Below are positions 1-4,856 of a stretch of DNA of 6,289 bases, piece after piece. Each line of letters begins with the position of its first letter. Within the stretch, counting starts at the first letter, position 1. Location: contig DPHR01000025.1 in NCBI GenBank assembly GCA_003522945.1, positions 7,576-13,864 of the forward strand, written 5' to 3'. This DNA is from Clostridiales bacterium. Its GTDB lineage: Bacteria; Bacillota; Clostridia; Oscillospirales; Oscillospiraceae. The position numbers were made by a program, and so were the translations under genes. The notes beneath the pieces are model-generated. The model saw only the letters and a program-made list of their open reading frames with translations. It had not been told where the DNA came from and made no database searches.

Positions 1-20
1 TTTGCGCCTGCGGGCGCAAA
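1..20. repeat. Hairpin 1 of left-edge cluster
   Basis: A perfect inverted repeat with 8-bp arms (TTTGCGCC at 1-8, GGCGCAAA at 13-20) and a 4-base loop. No T-run follows on the plus strand, and the minus-strand side is cut by the window edge, so it cannot be called a terminator. It may end a gene lying outside the window, or be part of an intergenic repeat together with the next two hairpins. Confidence 0.6.
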
Positions 21-46
21 CTCTGCGAGGCGTTTTCGACAGGCTG

Positions 47-77
47 AAGCGGCGTGACGGTTTCCGTCACGCCGCTT
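47..77. repeat. Hairpin 2 of left-edge cluster, 14-bp stem
   Basis: A perfect inverted repeat: the 14-base arm at 47-60 (starts AAGCGGCG) pairs with 64-77 across a TTT loop. The stem is GC-rich and very stable, but neither strand has a proper T-tract after it. It is structurally certain. Its role is unclear: a transcription block, an RNA stabiliser at the 3' end of the minus-strand gene, or a dispersed intergenic palindrome. Confidence 0.7.
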
Positions 78-88
78 GCTCTAAGAGA

Positions 89-109
89 ACCACCGGCTGC
101 GCCGGTGGT
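89..109 (-). terminator. Hairpin 3, possible terminator of the O-antigen ligase-like gene
   Basis: A perfect inverted repeat with 9-bp arms (ACCACCGGC at 89-97, GCCGGTGGT at 101-109) and a TGC loop. It starts 10 bases beyond the stop codon of the minus-strand gene that ends at 120, which is the right place for a terminator. Read on the minus strand, the stem is followed by TCTCTTAG, which is only weakly T-rich, so termination would be imperfect. The palindrome also resembles short CCACCGGC/GCCGGTGG elements that I recall as common between genes in gut clostridia; that recollection is unverified. Confidence 0.45.
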
Positions 110-119
110 ATTGACTTGT

Positions 120-1415
120 TCAGTTGTCGCCCGAAACGGCGAGTGCCATGCCGAAGAGGGCGCACCAGAAAAAGAGAATGCGCGGGTAAAACCAGATATA
201 CTCCGGAATGCCGCCGAGCGCGGCTCCGGCGAGCGCGGCGATGAGAGCCTGGGCTTCCCAGCGGTCCCGCTTTTCGGGCCTGGCGCGTACCGCGCGGCGC
301 AGCCGTACGAAAATGCCGAAGAAAAAGCCGCAGAACAAAAGTTCGCCGACTATGCCGGTCGAGAGGAATATTTCAAGATACAGCATATTGGAGTGCGGCG
401 GCTGAAAATCGAGAAGACCGGTAGCATAGGGGGCGTAAGCCGCGGAGAAATTCTCCGGCCCCAGCCCGATGCCGAGCAGCCAGTGATCCTTCCACACGGC
501 CAGACACTCGCTCCAGAGCACAAACCGTCCGGACGCCGAAGCGTTCGAGAAATCGAGCATCGATAGGAACCGCGCCTGCAGGCTCTCCGGCAGAAGAAAC
601 AGAGCGCCGATGCCGAGCGCCGCCGCCGGAAGCAGCAAAATCTTCTTTTTGTACCAGAGCAGCAGCACGAGCGCGAGCGCGAGCATGATCCAACCGGTGC
701 GGGCGTATGTGAGCAGAATCGCCGCGCAGGGGAGAAGAAGCGGGACGGTGAGCGCGATGCGCCGCGCCTTCGTCGGGGCGGTCAGCGCCCAGACGAGCGC
801 GACGGGCAGCGCCATGGCGAGAAATTCGCCGCAGTTGATGCCGTGCTCGAGCGTCGCGCCGAGCCGCCGGTACATCTCGCCGTCGATCGGCACGTCCGAG
901 GCCTCCGCGCCGGTGACATAGTTCCACAGCCCGTAGAGCGAAACGGCGAGCAGCGTGATGTATAGGGCCGCCGCCGCGGCGCGCCGGTCGGTTCGTGTGC
1001 GAAACTGCGCCGCCGTGAGATACGCGAGCAGAAAGCCCGTCCAGAAAAAGAGCGCCACGCGGAGATTGCCCGCTTTGTTTCCCGCCCAGAGCGTACAGAG
1101 AACGGTCATTAAAAGAAAGCCGAGCGCGGCAGGGCCGAGGTCTCCGACGTTTCGCGGCGCATCCTTTCGCGCCGCGCAGCCGAACCAGTAGACTAAGAGC
1201 GCGGCGAGCGCGAAGAGCACGGCATAGAGATTGTTCCACGCCCCGTGCGGCACGCAGAGCATCGCCCCCATGCCGAGCAGGAAAAACCACTGTGAAAACG
1301 AAAGACCGCAGCGCCGTTTGCCGGCTTTGAGCGGCAGACGCGAGAGCGCGCGCACCGGCAGTGCCGAGAGCGTGCCGAGAGCGCGGTAAACCGATGTATT
1401 TTCCCAACGGGTCAT
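120..1415 (-). CDS. O-antigen ligase/polymerase-like membrane protein (Wzy_C family)
   Basis: A 431-residue polytopic membrane protein with about ten hydrophobic segments after a basic N-terminal tail of some 40 residues. The family (WaaL ligases, Wzy polymerases and related proteins) joins or extends undecaprenyl-linked glycans on the outer face of the membrane. Supporting motifs are TYARTGW at residues 237-242, whose Arg239 is the usual conserved arginine, RFVLW at 297-301, the GIGLG signature at 315-319 just before the large extracellular loop, and PPHSN with His341, followed by YLEIFLSTGIVGE. In WaaL-type enzymes the periplasmic Arg and His are needed for activity. The start is fixed by GGAGGT at 1422-1427, six to seven bases upstream, and a good promoter beyond it. 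The gene stands alone, divergent from pssA, with no glycosyltransferases beside it. In a Gram-positive this suggests capsule, exopolysaccharide or teichoic-type glycan work rather than lipopolysaccharide. The family call is strong; substrate and reaction direction cannot be read. Confidence 0.85.
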   Translation of the reverse strand: MTRWENTSVYRALGTLSALPVRALSRLPLKAGKRRCGLSFSQWFFLLGMGAMLCVPHGAWNNLYAVLFALAALLVYWFGCAARKDAPRNVGDLGPAALGFLLMTVLCTLWAGNKAGNLRVALFFWTGFLLAYLTAAQFRTRTDRRAAAAALYITLLAVSLYGLWNYVTGAEASDVPIDGEMYRRLGATLEHGINCGEFLAMALPVALVWALTAPTKARRIALTVPLLLPCAAILLTYARTGWIMLALALVLLLWYKKKILLLPAAALGIGALFLLPESLQARFLSMLDFSNASASGRFVLWSECLAVWKDHWLLGIGLGPENFSAAYAPYATGLLDFQPPHSNMLYLEIFLSTGIVGELLFCGFFFGIFVRLRRAVRARPEKRDRWEAQALIAALAGAALGGIPEYIWFYPRILFFWCALFGMALAVSGDN

Positions 1416-1450
1416 AAAAAGACCTCCGGTGCAGTATGGTGTGTTCTTAC

Positions 1451-1479
1451 AGAATAGCAGAGAGTGTCCGCCGCGTCAA
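1451..1479 (-). promoter_or_regulatory. Sigma-A type promoter of the O-antigen ligase-like gene
   Basis: On the minus strand, TTGACG (1479-1474) is followed by a 17-base spacer and TATTCT (1456-1451). This matches the TTGACA/TATAAT consensus at five of six -35 and four of six -10 positions, with the ideal spacing. Transcription would begin near 1444 and leave a leader of about 29 bases carrying the GGAGGT ribosome site. Its -35 box lies only 9 bases from the -35 box of the divergent pssA promoter. Confidence 0.7.
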
Positions 1480-1488
1480 ATCCCGCTC

Positions 1489-1517
1489 TTGAAAAATGTC
1501 CCCGCGTGCTTTATGAT
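1489..1517 (+). promoter_or_regulatory. Sigma-A type promoter of pssA-vanZ
   Basis: TTGAAA (1489-1494), a 17-base spacer and TATGAT (1512-1517), each one base from consensus. The predicted start of transcription is around 1524, giving a leader of about 26 bases before the pssA GTG codon. There is no room for a riboswitch. The promoter should serve both pssA and the closely linked vanZ-like gene. Confidence 0.75.
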
Positions 1518-1537
1518 AAAATATATTTTTTTGAAAC

Positions 1538-1541
1538 GGAG
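1538..1541 (+). promoter_or_regulatory. Ribosome binding site supporting the pssA GTG start
   Basis: GGAG lies 8 bases before the GTG at 1550 and no competing ATG in this frame has a comparable site. This supports a non-ATG start for pssA, and the promoter spacing agrees with it. Confidence 0.7.
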
Positions 1542-1549
1542 AACGGACA

Positions 1550-2110
1550 GTGAGCAAGAAATTCGTTGGATTCTGGAATGTATCGGTCATTCTGACATAC
1601 ATAGAGCTGTGCATTGCGGTGGGGAGCATCTGCGCCGCGGCAGACGGGAAGGTCTGGCCGGCGGTGATCGGCCTTGCCCTCTGCGGCCTCTGCGATATGT
1701 TCGACGGGAAAATCGCCCGCGCCACGAAGCGCACGAAGGACGCCGAGGTGTTCGGCATCCAGATCGATTCGCTGTGCGATCTCGTGTCGTTCGGTGTGCT
1801 GCCGAGCGCCATCGGCCACGCGATGGGCATTACGGGTGTTGCCATGGCGGTGCTGATGTTCTATACGCTCTGCGCCGTCATCCGGCTGGGGTATTTTAAC
1901 GTCACCGAGCAGAAGCGCCAGGAGACCACGAGCGAGAACCGCACCTCGTTCGAGGGTCTGCCGGTCACTTGGTCGGCGGTCATCGTGCCGCTCGTCTCTC
2001 TCGTCCGCCTCGCGAACGAGAGCATTATGCCGTGGGTGATGGGCGGCGTGCTCTTCATCGTAGGCTTCTGCTTCATTGCACGTATCCGCGTAAAGAAGCC
2101 GCAGATCTGA
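1550..2110 (+). CDS. pssA: CDP-diacylglycerol-serine O-phosphatidyltransferase (PssA), CDP-alcohol phosphatidyltransferase family
   Basis: A 186-residue integral membrane enzyme, starting with GTG. The family condenses CDP-diacylglycerol with an alcohol; PssA uses L-serine and makes phosphatidylserine, the precursor of phosphatidylethanolamine. The metal-binding signature is visible as D49..D52-G53..A56-R57...G69...D73...D77, which supplies the four aspartates that bind the two metals and the CDP group. The stretch between Arg57 and Gly69 is 11 residues, longer than the usual 8. NRTSFEGLPVTW at 130-141 matches the FxGLP segment typical of PssA and favours serine over glycerol-phosphate as acceptor. 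About six hydrophobic segments surround the motif. It is first in a two-gene operon with the vanZ-like gene one base downstream. No phosphatidylserine decarboxylase gene is seen, so the end product is unknown. The family call is firm and the serine specificity is likely but inferred. Confidence 0.8.
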   Translation: MSKKFVGFWNVSVILTYIELCIAVGSICAAADGKVWPAVIGLALCGLCDMFDGKIARATKRTKDAEVFGIQIDSLCDLVSFGVLPSAIGHAMGITGVAMAVLMFYTLCAVIRLGYFNVTEQKRQETTSENRTSFEGLPVTWSAVIVPLVSLVRLANESIMPWVMGGVLFIVGFCFIARIRVKKPQI

Positions 2111-2111
2111 A

Positions 2112-2594
2112 ATGAAACGCAAACGCATTTTGACGGTTTTGATCGTTCTCGCGCTCGTGTTCATCTGGGGCAACTCGCTCGTCTCGCGCGAGCTTTCGGG
2201 GAAAATCAGCGACGATATCCTGTTCTTCCTGAACGCCGCGGCGGAAAAGGTCGGGCTCGGGCCGGACGCTTTCACTTATATGACGGACGAGGACGGCGAC
2301 GGCGTTGCCGAGCAGCCGACGAGCCATCTCATCCGCAAGGCGGCGCACGTCACGGAGTATGCGGTGTTTGCAGCGCTTCTGTTCCTCCGGCTGGAGAGCG
2401 CCGGGAAAAAGCGGTTTTTCACCGCCTGGGGTCTCGGCACGCTGACCGGCGCGATAGACGAAACACTTCAGATATTCTCCCACCGCGGCAGTCAGGTGCG
2501 GGACGTGCTCATCGACACCGCCGGCGCGCTGCTGGGTCTCGGCGTCGTAATGTTGATTTTATATTTAATCAGCAGAAAAGAGAAGTCAAACTGA
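2112..2594 (+). CDS. VanZ-like family membrane protein
   Basis: A 160-residue protein with an N-terminal membrane segment (about 6-22), a central helix (84-94), another near 104-114 and a C-terminal one (136-153). VanZ hallmarks are present: NSLVSRELSG at 21-30, RKAAHVTEY at 75-83, DETLQ at 116-120, and R125 followed by D131 and D135 in VRDVLIDTAGALLG. VanZ of the vancomycin cluster gives low-level teicoplanin resistance by an unclear mechanism; most homologues are of unknown function, and nothing here suggests a resistance cluster. Between the first helix and RKAAH lies an acidic loop, DEDGDG at 59-64, that resembles a calcium-binding loop. The ATG follows the pssA stop after one base and lacks a clear Shine-Dalgarno site, so translational coupling to pssA is likely. 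The last residues, KEKSN, are encoded by the terminator stem, and the gene overlaps the convergent tepA by 9 bases. Confidence 0.85.
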   Translation: MKRKRILTVLIVLALVFIWGNSLVSRELSGKISDDILFFLNAAAEKVGLGPDAFTYMTDEDGDGVAEQPTSHLIRKAAHVTEYAVFAALLFLRLESAGKKRFFTAWGLGTLTGAIDETLQIFSHRGSQVRDVLIDTAGALLGLGVVMLILYLISRKEKSN

Positions 2595-2604
2595 CTTCTC
2601 TTTT
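2576..2604. terminator. Bidirectional intrinsic terminator shared by vanZ-like and tepA
   Basis: A 13-bp perfect stem (AAAAGAGAAGTCA at 2576-2588 with its complement at 2592-2604) closed by a 3-base loop. It is flanked by T-runs on both strands: TTTT plus one more T on the plus strand, and TTTTCTGCTG on the minus strand. It lies exactly at the meeting point of two convergent genes and should end transcripts from both sides. Both stop codons sit inside the stem, one in each arm, paired with each other. Confidence 0.9.
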
Positions 2605-3236
2605 TCTATGCGCCGGTGCAGATAATCGAGCGCGTCGGAAAGCCCGCCGAGCTGGTCGATGAGCCCGCTTCGGACGGCTTCCTCGCCGTCGAGCACGCTG
2701 CCGATGTCCTGCGTCAGCTCGCCGGTGCGCATCATATACTCGGTGAATCTCTCCGGCGTGATGTGGGAATGGCCGGTGATGAACCGGACGATTCTATCGC
2801 TGATGCGCGAAATGTAATCGTACGTCTGCGGTACGCCGATCACAACGCCTGTGAGCCGCACCGGGTGGATCGTCACGGCGGCGCTCGGCACGATGAACGA
2901 CCGGGCCGCCGCCACCGCGAGCGGCACGCCGATGGAATGCCCGCCGCCGAGAACGACGCTCGCCGTCGGCTTGCTCATTCCGGCGATCATCTCGGCAAGG
3001 CAGAGCCCCGCTTCAATGTCGCCGCCGACGGTGTTGAGCAGTATGAGCAGTGCGCGGATATCCTCCGCTTCCTCTACTGCGGCGAGCAGCGGCATGATGT
3101 GCTCATACTTGGTCGTTTTCGTGTCCGGCGGCAGCATCACATGTCCTTCGACCTGCCCGATGATCGTGATGCAGTGGATCTCTCCGACCCGTGCGGCGCC
3201 AAGCTCACGCAGGGCTTCCTGTTCTCTTTCCTCCAT
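2586..3236 (-). CDS. tepA: TepA-like ClpP-class serine protease
   Basis: A soluble protein of 216 residues in the ClpP/crotonase fold, closest by eye to Bacillus TepA (YmfB), the translocation-enhancing protein reported to help degrade or process material linked to protein export. The family signatures are near verbatim: EIHCITIIGQVEGH (19-32), TKYEH (42-46), LILLNTVGGDIEAGL (64-78), LGGGHSIGVPL (96-106) and TIHPVRLTGVVIGVPQT (122-138). The catalytic triad by ClpP alignment is Ser101 in GHSIG, His124 in TIHPV and probably Asp177 in TQDIG, so the enzyme looks intact. Reading could start 25 codons earlier at 3311, but AGGAGG at 3245-3250 sits 8 bases before the ATG at 3236 and the extra residues resemble nothing in the family, so 3236 is chosen. 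The gene is alone on its strand, divergent from the MBOAT gene and convergent with vanZ. Its promoter is not clear. TATACA (3285-3280) is a possible -10, but the best -35 is 20 bases away. Confidence 0.88.
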   Translation of the reverse strand: MEEREQEALRELGAARVGEIHCITIIGQVEGHVMLPPDTKTTKYEHIMPLLAAVEEAEDIRALLILLNTVGGDIEAGLCLAEMIAGMSKPTASVVLGGGHSIGVPLAVAAARSFIVPSAAVTIHPVRLTGVVIGVPQTYDYISRISDRIVRFITGHSHITPERFTEYMMRTGELTQDIGSVLDGEEAVRSGLIDQLGGLSDALDYLHRRIEKEKSV

Positions 3237-3244
3237 GCGGCAAC

Positions 3245-3250
3245 CCTCCT
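3245..3250 (-). promoter_or_regulatory. Ribosome binding site that sets the tepA start
   Basis: On the minus strand this is AGGAGG, a full match to the anti-Shine-Dalgarno core, 8 bases before the ATG at 3236. It decides against the longer reading from 3311, which has no such site. Confidence 0.85.
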
Positions 3251-3304
3251 CCGGAGAAGTATGCCGCGCCGTGCGCATCTGTATACATTCTTTATTTGTG
3301 GAAA

Positions 3305-3333
3305 TTGACAAAACGGAAATTTTTACCTATAAT
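3305..3333 (+). promoter_or_regulatory. Full-consensus sigma-A promoter of the MBOAT-DHHW operon
   Basis: TTGACA (3305-3310), a 17-base spacer and TATAAT (3328-3333): an exact match to the consensus in both boxes and in spacing. Transcription should begin near 3340, giving a leader of roughly 28 bases before the ATG at 3368. Such a promoter implies strong, largely constitutive expression unless a repressor binds over it. It lies in the 131-base divergent gap with tepA. Confidence 0.88.
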
Positions 3334-3353
3334 CTATTCTGAAATTTTGCCGC

Positions 3354-3359
3354 AAAGGT
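3354..3359 (+). promoter_or_regulatory. Ribosome binding site that sets the MBOAT start
   Basis: AAAGGT (continuing with G) ends about 8 bases before the ATG at 3368. The open frame extends back to 3191, but that part lies upstream of the promoter and inside the tepA region on the other strand, so 3368 is the start. Confidence 0.7.
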
Positions 3360-3367
3360 GTTTCCGT

Positions 3368-4846
3368 ATGGTATTTTCCAGCCTGATATTTCTCTATGCG
3401 TTTCTGCCGCTGAGTCTGGCGGTGTATGCGCTCTGCCGCAGCCTGCGGGCAAAGAACATCAGCCTGCTCGTTTTCTCGCTGATCTTCTATGCGTGGGGCG
3501 AGCCGGTGTATGTGCTGCTGCTGATGGCGATGGCGCTTTTTGACTGGTATTTTGCTCTGCGTGTACAAAGAGCGCAAAGGGAAGAGAAAAACGCCAAGCT
3601 CTGGGTCGCGCTCGCGTGCGTCGTGAATCTTGGCCTGATCGGGTTTTTCAAATACGCGGGCATGGTCTGCTCAATCTTCGGGGACGTACCGGCGTTCGTG
3701 CAGCGCATCGCGCTGCCGCTCGGTATTTCGTTCTATACGTTCCAGCTTCTGAGCTATGTTGTGGATGTGTACCGCGGCGACGCCGAGGCGCAGGATAAAT
3801 ACTGGCATGTGCTGCTCTACGCCGCGCTCTTCCACCAGTGCATCGCCGGTCCCATCGTCCGGTACAAGACCATCGCGAAGGAACTCTTCGATGGCCGCGA
3901 CGAGACGGCCGACCGTGCGCGCGGCTGTACGCGCTTTGCCGTTGGCCTTGCAAAGAAAACGGTGCTCGCAAATGCCTGCGGTGCGCTTGCCGATTCGCTT
4001 CTGCTCACGGACGCCGCCATCAGTTCGGCCTCACAGCTGGCGGAAAACCTTGCGGCGCTTTCCAACACGCCGGCACTTGCGCTCTGGATCGGCATAATTG
4101 CGTATGCGTTCCAGATCTATTTCGATTTTTCCGCCTATTCCGATATGGCCATCGGCATGGGACAGATGATCGGGCTGCACTATCTCGAAAACTTCAACTA
4201 TCCCTACATATCCCGCACGGCTACGGAGTTCTGGCGGCGGTGGCATATGTCGCTCGGCACCTTTTTCCGCGACTATGTGTACATCCCGCTCGGCGGCAAC
4301 CGGAAGGGAAGAGCGCGCGCGTTTCTGAACCTCTTCATCGTCTGGGCACTTACCGGCCTCTGGCACGGGGCGAGCTGGAACTTTGTGCTCTGGGGGCTTT
4401 ATTACTTTGTTCTGCTCATGCTCGACCGGCTGTTTTGGCAGAAGCTGCTCGACAAGCTGCCGAAGGCGCTCTCGGCGATCCTTTCCCACATCACGCTCCC
4501 GCTCGCGGTGCTCTTCGGGTGGGTGCTCTTCAAGTTCACATCGCTCCCGCTCGCCGCGGCGGTCGTGCGCGGCATGTTCTGCGGCAACGGCAACGCCTTT
4601 ACGAGCTTCACCGTTACTGCGGAGATAAAGAGCCATATGTATCTGCTCATCTTCTGCGCCGCGGCGGCAACGCCGGTGTTTTCGTATCTTGCGAAGCGCT
4701 GGGAGCGCGCCGGAGAGGGGAGCGCCCTTGCGCAGAAAAGCTATTCCGTTGCGGCCTATGGCGTTGCGCCGGTTCTGCTGCTGCTTCTGAGCACCGCATG
4801 CCTTGTCGGCAACAGCTTTAATCCGTTCCTATACTTCCGGTTCTGA
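3368..4846 (+). CDS. MBOAT family O-acyltransferase (AlgI/DltB/PatA-like)
   Basis: A 492-residue polytopic membrane protein beginning MVFSSLIFLY, the typical AlgI N-terminus. Members take an acyl group from a cytoplasmic donor and pass it across the membrane to an extracellular partner that acylates a polysaccharide. Visible hallmarks are YAWGEP (41-46), FFKYAG (93-98), PLGISFYTFQ (117-126), GPIVRYK (161-167), YFDFSAYSDMAIG (251-263), FWRRWHMSL (289-296, His293), RDYVYIPLGGNR (301-312) and TGLWHGASWNF (329-339). His333 in WHG corresponds to the invariant MBOAT histidine and the other conserved blocks are intact, so an active enzyme is expected. Its length matches the usual 460-510. It is first in an operon with the DHHW gene 10 bases downstream, and a consensus promoter lies in front. 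Acetyl is the probable donor group, since AlgI-type proteins paired with DHHW/AlgX-like partners are mostly acetyltransferases. The acceptor polymer is unknown; DltB is less likely because no dltA or dltC is nearby. Confidence 0.92.
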   Translation: MVFSSLIFLYAFLPLSLAVYALCRSLRAKNISLLVFSLIFYAWGEPVYVLLLMAMALFDWYFALRVQRAQREEKNAKLWVALACVVNLGLIGFFKYAGMVCSIFGDVPAFVQRIALPLGISFYTFQLLSYVVDVYRGDAEAQDKYWHVLLYAALFHQCIAGPIVRYKTIAKELFDGRDETADRARGCTRFAVGLAKKTVLANACGALADSLLLTDAAISSASQLAENLAALSNTPALALWIGIIAYAFQIYFDFSAYSDMAIGMGQMIGLHYLENFNYPYISRTATEFWRRWHMSLGTFFRDYVYIPLGGNRKGRARAFLNLFIVWALTGLWHGASWNFVLWGLYYFVLLMLDRLFWQKLLDKLPKALSAILSHITLPLAVLFGWVLFKFTSLPLAAAVVRGMFCGNGNAFTSFTVTAEIKSHMYLLIFCAAAATPVFSYLAKRWERAGEGSALAQKSYSVAAYGVAPVLLLLLSTACLVGNSFNPFLYFRF

Positions 4847-4851
4847 GAGGG
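4845..4851 (+). promoter_or_regulatory. Ribosome binding site that sets the DHHW gene start
   Basis: GAGAGGG overlaps the stop codon of the MBOAT gene and lies 5 bases before the ATG at 4857. The frame is open back to a TTG at 4803 inside the MBOAT gene, but that start has no comparable site and would add 18 residues unlike the family. Confidence 0.7.
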
Positions 4852-4856
4852 ATCCT

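Noticed and set aside
54..566. Open frame of 170 codons on the plus strand
   Set aside because: It lies antisense to the O-antigen ligase-like gene, has the low-complexity Arg/Ala/Glu composition of a GC-rich shadow, no ribosome site, and runs through the hairpins at the left edge.
373..1407. Long minus-strand frame (344 codons) overlapping the ligase-like gene
   Set aside because: It is another frame of the same DNA, made of Arg/Ala/His-rich sequence without family motifs. The ligase-like frame has clear membrane segments and motifs and the ribosome site.
2112..2594. Glycopeptide resistance locus, because of the VanZ homology
   Set aside because: No vanH, vanA, vanX, vanR or vanS homologues are present. 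VanZ-like proteins are common in clostridia outside resistance clusters.
3237..3262. Hairpin hiding the tepA Shine-Dalgarno site (CTTCT pairing with AGGAG)
   Set aside because: Only five pairs including one G-U with a four-base loop; too weak to argue for translational control.
3280..3311. Minus-strand promoter for tepA, TTGTCA and TATACA
   Set aside because: The boxes are plausible but the spacer is 20 bases, too long for sigma-A. No better pair was found, so the tepA promoter is left unassigned.
4031..4636. Minus-strand frame of 201 codons antisense to the MBOAT gene
   Set aside because: Highly charged composition typical of the antisense of a hydrophobic membrane gene; no promoter, ribosome site or family resemblance.
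3838..4821. Frame of 327 codons within the MBOAT gene
   Set aside because: Shadow in another frame, rich in Arg, Ala and His, with no ribosome site or recognisable domain, and fully inside a gene with strong motifs.
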